Shown piece by piece: positions 28,729-37,778 of a DNA stretch of 64,000 nucleotides. The notes under the pieces were generated by a model. It had not been told where the DNA came from and searched no databases. It was given only the letters and a program-made list of their open reading frames with translations. Position 1 is the stretch's first letter; each line of letters begins with the position of its first letter. A program made the translations under genes and the position numbers. This stretch comes from Collimonas sp. OK412 (GTDB lineage Bacteria; Pseudomonadota; Gammaproteobacteria; Burkholderiales; Burkholderiaceae_D), in contig NZ_FOLC01000020.1 of assembly GCF_900112135.1 (NCBI RefSeq), forward strand, positions 25,437 to 89,436, given 5' to 3'.

Positions 28729-29724
28729 TCAAGCAAATGGTTTCGCAGCAGCAATACTGCGCGCGAAAAGTTCCATATCGACATTACCGCCGCTCACTAT
28801 CACTCCGACCTTTTCTCCCGCAAACGGCAGCACCCGGTGCAGGACCGCGGCGGCAGCCAGGCAACCGGCCGGCTCGACCACGATCTTCATGCGCTCGGCA
28901 AAGAAGCGCATCTGGGTGCGCAACTGGTCGTCGCTGACGGTGACGATATCTTTTACATATGCCTGCAGGATAGGCAGCACCAGCTTGCCGATATGCTGCG
29001 TCTGGGCGCCGTCGGCAATCGTGTCCGGCACCGGGATGTGGACGATATTGCCGCTTCGCAACGACTGCTGGGCGTCATTGCCCGCCTCCGGCTCGACGCC
29101 GATCACGATGCAGCCGGGCGACAGCTGCGCCGCGGCGATGGCGCAGCCGGACAGCAAGCCGCCGCCGCCGGTGCACACGAACAGGTAATCGAGCGCCCCC
29201 ACTTCATCAAACAGCTCTTTCGCCGCCGTACCCTGGCCGGCGATCACGTCCGCATGGTCATACGCAGGAATCACGGCGCAGCCGCGCTCAGCAGATAACT
29301 GCGCGGCGATCACTTCGCGGTCTTCGCGCTCGCGGTCGTACAGGATGATCTCGGCGCCATACTCACGCGTCGCCGCCAGTTTCATCGCCGGCGCGTTGCT
29401 TGGCATGACGATGGTTGCGTGCACGCCCAGCATGCGCGCCGCCAGCGCCATGCCTTGCGCATGGTTGCCGGATGAAAAAGCCACCACGCCCTGCTGCTTC
29501 TGCTCTTCGCTGAGGCAGCTGATGGCGTTATAGGCGCCGCGGAACTTGAAGGCGCCCACCCGCTGGAAATTTTCGCATTTGAAAAATACGCTGGCGTCCG
29601 CCTGGTGGTCGGCCTGGCTGGAAGTCAGCACCGGCGTCTTGTAAGCAACGCTCTCAAGGCGTTTGGCCGCAGCGGCGATATCCTTGTAAGTTACCGCCAG
29701 TCCGGCAAGTTCTGTTGCAGCCAT
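28729..29724 (-). CDS. PLP-dependent serine/threonine ammonia-lyase family enzyme
   Basis: A 331-residue fold-type II PLP enzyme without an ACT regulatory domain. The PLP lysine is in FKFRGAYNA, the phosphate-binding loop is CTGGGGLLSG, and the pocket residues SSGNHAQG are intact. This is the catabolic (TdcB-like) or threo-3-hydroxyaspartate/serine racemase group; sequence alone does not separate these activities. The enzyme would release ammonia from hydroxy amino acids to give 2-oxo acids. It lies upstream of tpiA with a 127-base gap and downstream of yaaA on the same strand. Confidence 0.88.
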   Translation of the reverse strand: MAATELAGLAVTYKDIAAAAKRLESVAYKTPVLTSSQADHQADASVFFKCENFQRVGAFKFRGAYNAISCLSEEQKQQGVVAFSSGNHAQGMALAARMLGVHATIVMPSNAPAMKLAATREYGAEIILYDREREDREVIAAQLSAERGCAVIPAYDHADVIAGQGTAAKELFDEVGALDYLFVCTGGGGLLSGCAIAAAQLSPGCIVIGVEPEAGNDAQQSLRSGNIVHIPVPDTIADGAQTQHIGKLVLPILQAYVKDIVTVSDDQLRTQMRFFAERMKIVVEPAGCLAAAAVLHRVLPFAGEKVGVIVSGGNVDMELFARSIAAAKPFA

Positions 29725-29778
29725 TTTTCATCCTTTGTAGTTAATCCGCGCCAGACAACAATACTCGCATCTCGCCAA

Positions 29779-30555
29779 TCACTCCGCCAGGCGGCGCCGG
29801 AACATCCAGCGGCCGCCGTCGGAATCCTGCGGCACATAGCGATAACCGTCCAGGTCGAAGGCTTTCAGCTTTTCCGCATCGCGGATCTTGTTCAGCGCCG
29901 CGTAACGCGCCATCAGCCCGCGCGCCCGCTTGGCGTAGAAGGAAATGATCTTGTACTTGCCGTTTTTCCAGTCCTCGAATACCGGCGTGACGATGCCGGC
30001 GGCCAGCACCTTTGGCCGCACCACCTTGAAATACTCTTCCGAAGCCAGGTTCACCAATGTGTCGGATTTTTGTTCGTCCAGCTGCTGGTTCAGCGCCTGG
30101 GTCACGGTGTCGCCCCAGAACGCATAAAGATTCTTGCCGCGCGGATTGGCCAGGCTGGTCCCCATCTCCAGCCGGTACGGCTGCATCCGGTCCAGCGGCC
30201 GCAATAAGCCGTACAAGCCCGACAGGATCCGGATGCGGCTCTGTGCATAGGTCAGCTGCGCCGCGTTCAGGGAGGGCGCATCCAGGCCTTCGTAGACATC
30301 GCCGTTGAACGCCATGATCGCCTGCTTGGAATTGGCGCTGGTGAATTTCCTGGACCACGAGGCGAACCGCGCGGTGTTCAGCTGCGCCAGCGGATCGGAG
30401 ATTTTCATCATGCTGCCGATCTGGGCCGGCGACAGCTGCCGCAGGACGCCGATCAGTTCGGCGGAATGATCGATGAAATCGGGGGTGGTGTGGACTTCTG
30501 TCTTGCTGGGGGTGCTGTAATCGAGGGATTTTGCGGGCGACAAAACAATCAGCAT
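29779..30555 (-). CDS. yaaA: Peroxide stress protein YaaA
   Basis: A 258-residue YaaA/UPF0246 protein, which in E. coli lowers free iron under peroxide stress. Family signatures are [13 protein letters not shown] at the start, the central [22 protein letters not shown], and [17 protein letters not shown] 30555 was chosen over an upstream start (30609) because it begins the conserved block. No OxyR-like site was recognised upstream. Full length. Confidence 0.93.
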   Translation of the reverse strand: MLIVLSPAKSLDYSTPSKTEVHTTPDFIDHSAELIGVLRQLSPAQIGSMMKISDPLAQLNTARFASWSRKFTSANSKQAIMAFNGDVYEGLDAPSLNAAQLTYAQSRIRILSGLYGLLRPLDRMQPYRLEMGTSLANPRGKNLYAFWGDTVTQALNQQLDEQKSDTLVNLASEEYFKVVRPKVLAAGIVTPVFEDWKNGKYKIISFYAKRARGLMARYAALNKIRDAEKLKAFDLDGYRYVPQDSDGGRWMFRRRLAE

Positions 30556-30644
30556 GTGAACATCCAAATAAACCTGAGAATGTCCGCAATGATACCGAAA
30601 CAAAGGCAACGGCGCTGGCGGCCGCCCCGCCCTGCCATCGGCGC

Positions 30645-30896
30645 TTAGCCGAAAGCGCCCCGCAGCAGGTCGCGCTCGAATTCGGCCACCCAGCTCGAAC
30701 CGTCTCCGATCGGATATTGCTGTTTGTGTCCGCTGGATTTCCTGCTGACGGTGACAAAACCGGTCAGTCCGAAGATTTCATCGGTTTTGGGATCGGTCGT
30801 ATCCACCTGGTGCAATTCGAAGTCGTCCGCAGGAAGGTGGCGCGCCCGCAGGACTGCCTGGAAATCATCCATTTCATCCGGCTCAATCAGCTTCAT
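30645..30896 (-). CDS. Small conserved hypothetical protein
   Basis: An 83-residue protein of unknown function starting [12 protein letters not shown] and containing [20 protein letters not shown]. It looks like a small soluble alpha/beta protein without signal peptide or membrane helix. The upstream start at 30938 adds a hydrophobic stretch with no apparent family basis, so ATG 30896 was preferred. It is 89 bases upstream of yaaA on the same strand and could be cotranscribed. Confidence 0.65.
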   Translation of the reverse strand: MKLIEPDEMDDFQAVLRARHLPADDFELHQVDTTDPKTDEIFGLTGFVTVSRKSSGHKQQYPIGDGSSWVAEFERDLLRGAFG

Positions 30897-30977
30897 TGCC
30901 GCCTCCTGGAGTGAGATTGCGAACTGCCACCATAGCACGCTGGCGCCGGCCGCGCTTTCCGCCGCAGCGGCGGCGGC

Positions 30978-31487
30978 CTAGAATTGACGGGCAAACAATT
31001 TGGTTTTCTCGCCGTCGCCCTTTAGCTCCAGCAATCCTTCAAACTGCAAGCCTATCTTTTCCAGCAACCTGATCGACTGCTGGTTGTCGGGCGCCGTAAT
31101 CGCCACGATCCGCTGCAAGCCGCAGGTCTTGTGGCCGAACGCCAGCACCGCCGACGCCGCTTCGCAAGCGTAGCCCTTGCCCCAGAAGTCCGGCATGAAG
31201 GCATATCCGATATCGACGTCCGGCAGGCTCTCGCGCTTGATCAGGCCGCACATGCCGATCGGCGTGGCGCTGTCCTTCAGTTCCACCATGTAGAAACCGA
31301 AGCCGTGGCTCTCGTACATCGCCATCGGCCCGTTGAGCAAGGCAGAGCGCGCCGCCTCGACAGTGCGTATGCCCTTGTCGCCGATGAACTGCAGCCATGA
31401 GGGCTCATTCACCAGGCGCAGGTAAAACCCGGCGTCGTCCGTGGTCAGCTTGCGCAAGACCAGCCGTTCTGTTGCTAGAACTGTCAT
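30978..31487 (-). CDS. GNAT family N-acetyltransferase (RimJ/RimL-like)
   Basis: A 169-residue GNAT protein. It begins MTVLATERLVLRKLT, the standard opening of the RimJ/RimL group, with AFMPDFWGKGYACEAA as the acetyl-CoA-binding motif and IVAITAPDNQQSIRLLEKIG as the end of the fold. These enzymes acetylate alpha-amino groups or small molecules; the acceptor is unknown. ATG 31487 was chosen over 31538 on family grounds. It is divergent from the DJ-1/PfpI gene. Confidence 0.88.
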   Translation of the reverse strand: MTVLATERLVLRKLTTDDAGFYLRLVNEPSWLQFIGDKGIRTVEAARSALLNGPMAMYESHGFGFYMVELKDSATPIGMCGLIKRESLPDVDIGYAFMPDFWGKGYACEAASAVLAFGHKTCGLQRIVAITAPDNQQSIRLLEKIGLQFEGLLELKGDGEKTKLFARQF

Positions 31488-31551
31488 CGATTTTTCCTTG
31501 AGATCGGGCATTTCCCTGTAGGATCGCAGCATAAGCAATGCCTTGAAGCTT

Positions 31552-31585
31552 GTCTAGGCGACCCCGTCTCGGCGACCCCGTCTAG
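31552..31585. repeat. Short direct repeat upstream of DJ-1/PfpI gene
   Basis: GGCGACCCCGTCT appears twice in tandem (31557-31569 and 31571-31583) within the 108-base divergent gap. Two copies only. Confidence 0.6.
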
Positions 31586-31595
31586 AAGACCACTA

Positions 31596-32492
31596 ATGAA
31601 CCCAACCCCGAAAACCGTCCTGATTCCCTTGCCCAACCTGGATTTCGATCCCAGCGAAGTGGCGGTCTCGTGGCGCATCCTGACTTCGCGCGGACACCAT
31701 GTAGTATTCGCCACGCCAGACGGCAAGGCGGCGGCGGCCGATCCGCTGATGCTGTCCGGCGAAGGCCTGGATGCCTGGGGCTGGATACCGCTGCTCAGGA
31801 AAATCAGGCTGCTGGGGCTGGCGCTGCGCGCCAATGCCGCGGCACGCGCCGACTATGCCGTGCTTGCAGACGATGGCGCGTTCCAGGCGCCGCTGCCCTA
31901 CGCCGCGCTGCAGGCAGCCGACTACGACGGCCTGCTGCTGCCCGGCGGCCATCGCGCGCGCGGCATGCTGGCCTACCTGGAAAGCCAGCCGCTGCAGGAT
32001 TTCACCGGCGCGTTCTTCGACAGCGGCAAACCGGTGGCGGCAATCTGCCATGGTGTCGTCCTGGCCGCCCGCAGCCGTTCGCCGCGCAGCGGGAAATCCG
32101 CCCTTCACGGGCGCAAAACCACCGCGCTGACATGGCAGCTGGAGCACAGCGCCTGGACCTTGATGAAATTCTGCGGCCGCTTCTGGGACCCCGCCTATTA
32201 CCGCACCTACGGCGAACAAGAAGGCGAAGCCGCCGGCTATCGCGGAGTCCAGGCGGAAGTGACGCGAGCGCTGGCCCAGCCCGGCGACTTTATCGACGTC
32301 ACCGCCGGTGCGCCGGATCATTTCCGCAAAAGCAGCGGCTTGTTCCGCGACAGCGCCGGCGACAGCCGCCCGGCTTTCGTGGTGCAAGACGACAACTATG
32401 TATCTGCGCGCTGGCCGGGCGACGTGCACCACTTCGCCGCCACTTTCTCCCTGCTGCTGGAAGATCGCTTGCCGCGTCAGCAACCGAGGTAA
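31596..32492 (+). CDS. DJ-1/PfpI-type glutamine amidotransferase-like protein
   Basis: A 298-residue class I glutamine amidotransferase-fold protein. The nucleophile elbow AAICHGV carries the reactive Cys, and LLLPGGHRARGM is the preceding strand-loop typical of the family. The N terminus reads as a DJ-1/PfpI strand (VLIPLPNLDFDPSEV). It is longer than YajL/DJ-1 (about 190) and resembles the larger chaperone/deglycase or protease-like members. The activity is uncertain. ATG 31596 is close to a short direct repeat. It ends 18 bases before the PIN gene. Confidence 0.8.
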   Translation: MNPTPKTVLIPLPNLDFDPSEVAVSWRILTSRGHHVVFATPDGKAAAADPLMLSGEGLDAWGWIPLLRKIRLLGLALRANAAARADYAVLADDGAFQAPLPYAALQAADYDGLLLPGGHRARGMLAYLESQPLQDFTGAFFDSGKPVAAICHGVVLAARSRSPRSGKSALHGRKTTALTWQLEHSAWTLMKFCGRFWDPAYYRTYGEQEGEAAGYRGVQAEVTRALAQPGDFIDVTAGAPDHFRKSSGLFRDSAGDSRPAFVVQDDNYVSARWPGDVHHFAATFSLLLEDRLPRQQPR

Positions 32493-32510
32493 AATGCGCG
32501 CTATCGTTTG

Positions 32511-33002
32511 ATGGAAACCCGCATGAACCCAGATTTACCGGCGCCGGCCCAAGCCAGCCAGACCAGACCGCGCATCGTCATCGACACCAATGTCTGCCTT
32601 GACCTGTTTGTCTTTCGCGACCCCCGTTGGGCCAGCCTGATGGCCGCCTTGCAGAGCGGCGCGGTCGAAGCCGTCACCCGCGCCGACTGCCGCCAGGAAT
32701 GGCAAATGGTGTTGCATTATTCGCATCTGCCCGTCACCGACGACACCCGGCCGGCCTGCAATGCTGAATTCGACGCCTTGATCACCTGCCTGGAGGCCGA
32801 GGCGCTAAGCCCGCGTCCCGGCGTCCGCCTGCCCATCTGCACCGACCGCGACGACCAGAAATTCCTGGAGCTGGCGCTGGGCGCCAACGCCGTCACCCTG
32901 ATCACCAAGGACAAGGCGCTGCTGAAACTGGCGCGCAAGACCGCCAAGGCCGGGCTTTTCGCCATCGTCGCGCCGCAGGCATGGGACCCGGCCGGCACCT
33001 AG
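32511..33002 (+). CDS. PIN-domain protein, putative orphan toxin-like RNase
   Basis: A 163-residue PIN-domain protein from ATG 32511 (a further in-frame ATG at 32523 is possible). The acidic residues of the site are in RIVIDTNVCLDLF (Asp), the middle DCRQEW region (Glu) and CTDRDDQKFLELAL (Asp cluster). This matches the TIGR00305-type PIN family often annotated as toxins. No antitoxin gene is adjacent: the upstream neighbour is DJ-1/PfpI and the downstream one an aminotransferase. It may be a housekeeping RNase. Confidence 0.8.
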   Translation: METRMNPDLPAPAQASQTRPRIVIDTNVCLDLFVFRDPRWASLMAALQSGAVEAVTRADCRQEWQMVLHYSHLPVTDDTRPACNAEFDALITCLEAEALSPRPGVRLPICTDRDDQKFLELALGANAVTLITKDKALLKLARKTAKAGLFAIVAPQAWDPAGT

Positions 33003-33082
33003 GAGCCAGGAAAACGCGCAACCCTGTGCAGTCTCGGACAAAACGCTAAAATGCGAAATCCAGACACCAGGATTGACAGCAG

Positions 33083-34285
33083 ATGAACCGCGATTTAAGA
33101 ATTCCCGACAGCGCAGCCAGCGCAGACACCAAGCCCACACAACTTCAATCCAGACTGCCCAAAGTCGGCACTACCATCTTTACTGTGATGTCGACGCTGG
33201 CCAGCGAGAAATCGGCAGTCAACCTGGGACAAGGCTTCCCCGATTTCGACTGCGATCCGGCGCTGGTCGACGCCGTCAGCGGCGCCATGAAGAACGGCTT
33301 CAACCAGTATCCGCCGATGCCCGGCGTACCCGCCTTGCGCCAGGCCATCGCCGCCAAGATAGAAAAAATCTACGGCCACAGCTACGATCCGGCCACCGAA
33401 ATCACCGTCACCGCCGGCGCCACCCAGGGCTTGCTGACCGCCATCATGTGCGCAGTGCATCCGGGCGACGAAGTGATCGTGATCGAACCGGCCTACGACA
33501 GCTACGTGCCGTCGATCGAACTGGCCGGCGGCAAGCCGGTGCTGGTGCAGATGACATTGGGCGCGGACGGATACCAGGTGCCGTGGGACCGGATTGCAGC
33601 GGCAGTCAGCCCGCGCACCCGCATGATCATGATCAATTCGCCGCACAATCCGACCGGCAGCGTGCTGAAACCGGCGGACATCGCGGCGCTCAAGGATATC
33701 GTGCGCGGCACCGAAATCCTGATCCTGTCGGACGAAGTCTATGAACACATGGTGTTCGACGGCGCGCGCCACGAATCAGTCTGCCGCGATCCGGAACTGG
33801 CGGCGCGCGCCTTTGTCGTTTCCAGCTTCGGCAAGACTTATCACGTGACCGGCTGGAAAATCGGCTATGTGGCGGCGCCGGCGATGCTGTCCGCGGAATT
33901 CCGCAAGGTGCATCAATACAATATCTTCACCGTCAATACGCCGGTGCAGCATGGGATCGCGCAGTACATGCAGGACCCCGCGCTCTATCTCGAACTGCCG
34001 GCGTTTTACCAGCGCAAGCGCGACCTGTTCCGCGACGGCCTGAAGCACACCCGCTTCAAGCTGCTGCCGGCCGACGGCACCTACTTCCTGTGCGTCGACT
34101 ACTCCGCCATTTCATCGCTGAGCGAAGCCGATTTCGCGATCTGGCTGACGTCCGAAATCGGCGTCGCGGCGATTCCGGTATCGGCGTTCTACCAGTCCCC
34201 GCGCGAATCGGGCATCGTCCGCTTCTGCTTTGCCAAACAGGAGCAGACCTTGCAGCAGGCGCTGCAGCGGCTGGCAAAAATCTAG
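33083..34285 (+). CDS. PLP-dependent aminotransferase (methionine/aromatic-type, YbdL-like)
   Basis: A 400-residue fold-type I aminotransferase. The PLP lysine is in SSFGKTYHVTGWKIGY, a motif characteristic of YbdL-type methionine aminotransferases and kynurenine aminotransferases. Other pocket residues are in GATQGLLTA, NSPHNPTGS, LSDEVYEHM and the substrate carboxylate Arg in GIVRFCFAK. It probably transaminates methionine or aromatic amino acids with 2-oxo acids. It starts at ATG 33083 and precedes the GST gene by 40 bases, so the two may be cotranscribed. Confidence 0.87.
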   Translation: MNRDLRIPDSAASADTKPTQLQSRLPKVGTTIFTVMSTLASEKSAVNLGQGFPDFDCDPALVDAVSGAMKNGFNQYPPMPGVPALRQAIAAKIEKIYGHSYDPATEITVTAGATQGLLTAIMCAVHPGDEVIVIEPAYDSYVPSIELAGGKPVLVQMTLGADGYQVPWDRIAAAVSPRTRMIMINSPHNPTGSVLKPADIAALKDIVRGTEILILSDEVYEHMVFDGARHESVCRDPELAARAFVVSSFGKTYHVTGWKIGYVAAPAMLSAEFRKVHQYNIFTVNTPVQHGIAQYMQDPALYLELPAFYQRKRDLFRDGLKHTRFKLLPADGTYFLCVDYSAISSLSEADFAIWLTSEIGVAAIPVSAFYQSPRESGIVRFCFAKQEQTLQQALQRLAKI

Positions 34286-34325
34286 TACAAACCAGACACG
34301 CAACTGCACAACAAAGGAAATAGCC

Positions 34326-35018
34326 ATGATCGATGTCTATAGCTGGGCCACGCCGAACGGCCACAAGATCCACATCCTGCTGGAAGAGCTAGGCCTGCCT
34401 TATCGCGTACACGCCATCGATATCGGCGCCGGCGACCAGTTCACGCCGGATTTCCTGTCGATCTCGCCCAACAACAAAATCCCTGCCATCGTCGATGCCG
34501 ACGGCCCCGACGGCAAACCGATCTCGCTGTTTGAATCCGGCGCGATCCTGCTTTACCTGGCCGGCAAGAGCGGCCGTTTCCTCGGCCATACCGACCGTGA
34601 AAAATTCAATACACTGCAATGGCTGATGTTCCAGATGGGCGGCGTCGGGCCGATGCTGGGCCAGGCTCACCATTTCCGCATCTACGCGCCGGAAAAGATC
34701 GAGTACGCGGTCAACCGCTATACCAATGAAGCGAAGCGTCTCTATGGCGTGATCGACAAGCAGTTGTCGCAACACCCATACCTGGCCGGCAATGAATACA
34801 CGATCGCCGATATCGCCACGTTCCCGTGGCTCCGTTCCTGGAAAAACCAAGGCATAGAGCTGAGCGAATATCCGCACCTGAAAACCTGGTTCGACGCCAT
34901 CAGCGAACGGCCGGCGGTGAAACGCGGCGTCGAGGTGCTGGCTTCGGCGCGCAAGCCGCTGACCGACGACAAGGCGCGGGATATCCTGTTCGGCAGCCAG
35001 CAGTACCAGAAGCGGTAA
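34326..35018 (+). CDS. Glutathione S-transferase family, disulfide reductase (YfcG-like)
   Basis: A 230-residue GST. The N-terminal thioredoxin-like domain starts MIDVYSWATPNGHKIHILLE, with the ATPNG signature of the YfcG/YghU (Nu) class that reduces disulfides with glutathione. The GSH-binding ESGAILLYLA is present, and the C-terminal helical domain (about 95-215) follows. ATG 34326 was chosen because an AAAGGAAA RBS precedes it and the upstream frame overlaps the aminotransferase. It is convergent with greB. Confidence 0.9.
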   Translation: MIDVYSWATPNGHKIHILLEELGLPYRVHAIDIGAGDQFTPDFLSISPNNKIPAIVDADGPDGKPISLFESGAILLYLAGKSGRFLGHTDREKFNTLQWLMFQMGGVGPMLGQAHHFRIYAPEKIEYAVNRYTNEAKRLYGVIDKQLSQHPYLAGNEYTIADIATFPWLRSWKNQGIELSEYPHLKTWFDAISERPAVKRGVEVLASARKPLTDDKARDILFGSQQYQKR

Positions 35019-35023
35019 AACCC

Positions 35024-35052
35024 TCGTAGGGCGGGCGGCGCCCGTCCTACGA
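35024..35052. repeat. Palindrome in the GST-greB convergent gap
   Basis: A near-perfect palindrome runs from TCGTAGG at 35024 to CCTACGA at 35052, with GC-rich arms CGGGC/GCCCG and one mismatch. It overlaps the last codon and stop of greB. It could act as a bidirectional terminator, or be a copy of a dispersed GTAGG-type repeat. Confidence 0.7.
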
Positions 35053-35607
35053 CTGCGGTGCGGGGTAGCTGACCGCCAGTATTTCCAGTTCGTCGATCCC
35101 GGCCGGCGTCATCAGGGTCACGCTCTCGCCTTCATGCGCCTTGGTCAAGGCGCGCGCCACCGGCGAAATCCAGCTGATCTTGCCATGCAGCGGATCGAGT
35201 TCGTCGATGCCGACGATGGTCACCGTATGTTCTTCGCCGGCATGGTTCTGGTAACTCACGGTGGCGCCGAAAAACACCTGGTCGCGGCCATGGTGCACAC
35301 TTGGATCGACGACTTCCGCCAGGTCCAGCCGCTTGGTCAAGAATCGGATGCGGCGGTCGATTTCACGCAGCCTGCGCTTGCCGTAAATGTAATCGCCGTT
35401 TTCCGAACGGTCGCCGTTCGAGGCGGCCCAGGAAACGATGCGCACCACTTCCGGCCGGTCGACGTCGATCAGGCGCAACAGCTCGTCCTTCATGCGTTGG
35501 TAGCCTTCGGGAGTCATGTAATTCTTGGTGCCGGGCGGGATCGCCGGCAATCCGAATTCGAGATCGTCGTCATCGCCTTCGGATTCTTTTACAAATGCCT
35601 TGTTCAT
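35047..35607 (-). CDS. greB: Transcription elongation factor GreB
   Basis: A 186-residue Gre factor that enters the RNA polymerase secondary channel and stimulates transcript cleavage after backtracking. The N-terminal coiled coil carries the acidic tip (ASNGDRSENGDYIYGK) and RRLREIDRRIRFLTKRL; the C-terminal globular domain follows (ISWISPVARALTKAHEG). The basic residues and the YIYGKRRLREID pattern fit GreB more than GreA. ATG 35607 (MNKAF) or 35616 (MSAMNKAF) are both possible. It has an extended acidic N-terminal leader (SEGDDDDLEF). Confidence 0.92.
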   Translation of the reverse strand: MNKAFVKESEGDDDDLEFGLPAIPPGTKNYMTPEGYQRMKDELLRLIDVDRPEVVRIVSWAASNGDRSENGDYIYGKRRLREIDRRIRFLTKRLDLAEVVDPSVHHGRDQVFFGATVSYQNHAGEEHTVTIVGIDELDPLHGKISWISPVARALTKAHEGESVTLMTPAGIDELEILAVSYPAPQS

Positions 35608-35729
35608 AGCTGACATTGTAGTTCCAAATACACTACGGCTGCCGATTTTGCCCCGAACCATGGCTTTTCTTGCATGGCGGTATGGTAAAGTCGGATTAGT
35701 GCAATGTTGCCCGTGCTGACTTCCGCCAT

Positions 35730-36668
35730 ATGCCTTCCTCCCTTTCCCGCCATACCTCTTCCGCTCCGTTCCGGATCGGCCTCGCCGCCAACCGCAGCCA
35801 TCAGCAAGGCCCGGAATCGGCGCTGGCGCAGCTGCTGACCGGCAGCCGCAGCAGCATCGAACAGCAGCTCAAGCCGCAGCTGGTCGTGGTCGGCCGCACC
35901 CTGGACGCCATGCAGCAGCTGGGCCTGCTGGAAAATTATCCGCACATCGAACGCTTCCCCTACGGCCGTCACGGCGGCTTGATGAAGCTGGTGTCGCGGG
36001 TGGTCGACGCCGATCCGGCGCGCACCCTGGATGCGGTGATTTACCTGATGGATCCGGTCGATCCTTCTTCGATCTTTCCGGAAGCGGTAGCCTTGAAACG
36101 CCAATGCGTGATCCATGGCAAACCGTTTTTGTCGACGCTGGCCGGTGCCCGCGAATGGTTGGAGCTGGAGGCCACGGCGGACGGCGCCGCGCCAAATCCG
36201 GCACTGGATCCGACCTTCGACCTGGCGCAGGAAGGCATCGCCCTGATCGCCCACGACGCCATGAAAGACCGGATGCTGGAAATTGCGGAACGCCATTTCG
36301 CCCTGCTTGACCAGTTCGCATTCCGCTGCGCCACCGGCACTACCGGCAGCCTGCTCAACAAGCTGGCGCAGAAAATCAAGGGCGAAGAAGCCGGCCGCAA
36401 CTGGGTCAAGCCCTTTCTCAGCGGCCCGCTCGGCGGCGACGCCCAGATCGCCGAGCTGATCCTCGACCGCCAGCAATGCCGGCGCGTATTGTTCCTGGAA
36501 GACCCGCATGTCGCCCGCCAGCACGAAGCCGACATCCAGCTGCTGGAACGCGCCGCCCGCACCGTCACCGACTATGCGCTGTGCATCAGCGACGCCGAAT
36601 GCGGCGAGCGCTGGCTCACGCTGTTGCAGCAGCGCGCCGCGCAAAACCAGCCTGCCGCCCCGCGCTAG
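35730..36668 (+). CDS. Double-domain methylglyoxal synthase-like protein
   Basis: A 312-residue protein with two MgsA-like halves. The C-terminal half (about residues 165-285) matches methylglyoxal synthase: IALIAHDAMKDRM, FRCATGTTGSL, SGPLGGDAQIAEL with the catalytic Asp, and DPHVARQHEADIQLLER holding the conserved His and Asp. The N-terminal half (about 15-140) repeats the fold (IGLAANRSHQ, GRHGGLMKLVSR, LMDPVDPSS) but lacks the catalytic Asp of the GGD loop. E. coli MgsA is about 150 residues, so this is a tandem duplication with one degenerate copy. It would convert dihydroxyacetone phosphate to methylglyoxal. Confidence 0.78.
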   Translation: MPSSLSRHTSSAPFRIGLAANRSHQQGPESALAQLLTGSRSSIEQQLKPQLVVVGRTLDAMQQLGLLENYPHIERFPYGRHGGLMKLVSRVVDADPARTLDAVIYLMDPVDPSSIFPEAVALKRQCVIHGKPFLSTLAGAREWLELEATADGAAPNPALDPTFDLAQEGIALIAHDAMKDRMLEIAERHFALLDQFAFRCATGTTGSLLNKLAQKIKGEEAGRNWVKPFLSGPLGGDAQIAELILDRQQCRRVLFLEDPHVARQHEADIQLLERAARTVTDYALCISDAECGERWLTLLQQRAAQNQPAAPR

Positions 36669-36695
36669 GCTTTAAGCGGCAGCCGGCGCAATCCG

Positions 36696-37751
36696 CTATT
36701 GATAAACGATGGTGAAGGTTGCCGTGCCGTTGGCCTTGCCGGTATTGATGTTGGGCGTGGTCTGGTAGTACCGGGCCTTGAACGGCACGACGTACTGTAT
36801 GTCGTCGGAAGGACCGACATTGATGGAGTTGGTGTCGGCAACCGTCGATGTCGTGAATTTCACCGGCGTCCTGGTCTGGTCCAGCACCTGGATGCCGACC
36901 CCGGTCGCCACGTCGGGCTCCTGGGTCAGCTGCAGGACGCCCGGCTTGTTGGCGGGATCGGAGGTCGCCGCCATGTTCAATGCGATGATGTTCTGGGTAT
37001 TCTCGCCGCGCTGGCAATTCAGCTTGATATTGAAATCCTTTTCGCCGGCCGTACTGCCGACTCCCTTGAAATTGCTCCTGGAAACGGACCCCAGGTTCAC
37101 CGCGATGTTCTTTGAACCGACGTCAACCGTACAGGTGGGCGTAACGATGGTAATTGCGTTGACATCGAGATAGGTGGTGAGCACGGACAAATTGTCCGCG
37201 ACGCTGTAGTACTTGGTATAGATGCCTGGCGCCAGAGGACCGCTGCCGGTCTTGGGACCGGTCTTGAACAGCTCGACGACAAATTTGGAGTTGACGTCGA
37301 ATAGGCCGAAATCGGTAGTAGTGGAGCGAGTATGAGCATAATAAGTGGAGCTGACCCCAGTGAAATAGCGTGACAGGCGAACGCCGATTCCGGTGACGTT
37401 GGTGGAATACACATGATCGTATCCCGTGATCATCTGCCCTTGCAGCATGTCGCCGTTTACCGTGCCGCCGTTGGTGCAATTCCATGGCTTGTCGAGTTGC
37501 CCGCCCTGCAGCGGCAAGTTGAATTCTTTTCTTGCGATGAGCGCCCCCACAGCCAGGTCGCTCGGCAGATAGACCTTGCCGAAAAACATGTTGATCGTTT
37601 TTTCCGTATATGCAGGATTTTTAAAGCAGGCCGCCTGCGCTACCTGGGCGCCGGCCAGCAAGCACATGAAGACCAGCATGCCGGCCAGGCCGCGATACCG
37701 TCCCGCCAATTTTTGCGCGCACCTGCTTAACATGGTATTTCCGTTGTTCAT
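36696..37751 (-). CDS. Fimbrial tip adhesin / minor pilin of a chaperone-usher operon
   Basis: A 351-residue secreted protein with a signal peptide (cleavage near AQVAQA|ACFK, about residue 41). The N-terminal part (about 42-200) is a putative receptor-binding domain with a Cys pair. The C-terminal half (about 210-351) is a pilin domain (TPTCTVDVGSKNIAVNLG) that ends in TATFTIVYQ, the donor-strand-accepting strand. This two-domain layout is that of FimH-type tip adhesins. It is the last gene of the fimA-chaperone-usher-adhesin series, with 27 bases to the usher stop. Confidence 0.85.
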   Translation of the reverse strand: MNNGNTMLSRCAQKLAGRYRGLAGMLVFMCLLAGAQVAQAACFKNPAYTEKTINMFFGKVYLPSDLAVGALIARKEFNLPLQGGQLDKPWNCTNGGTVNGDMLQGQMITGYDHVYSTNVTGIGVRLSRYFTGVSSTYYAHTRSTTTDFGLFDVNSKFVVELFKTGPKTGSGPLAPGIYTKYYSVADNLSVLTTYLDVNAITIVTPTCTVDVGSKNIAVNLGSVSRSNFKGVGSTAGEKDFNIKLNCQRGENTQNIIALNMAATSDPANKPGVLQLTQEPDVATGVGIQVLDQTRTPVKFTTSTVADTNSINVGPSDDIQYVVPFKARYYQTTPNINTGKANGTATFTIVYQ

Positions 37752-37778
37752 GACATCATCCTGGTTTTCATGGCGTGC

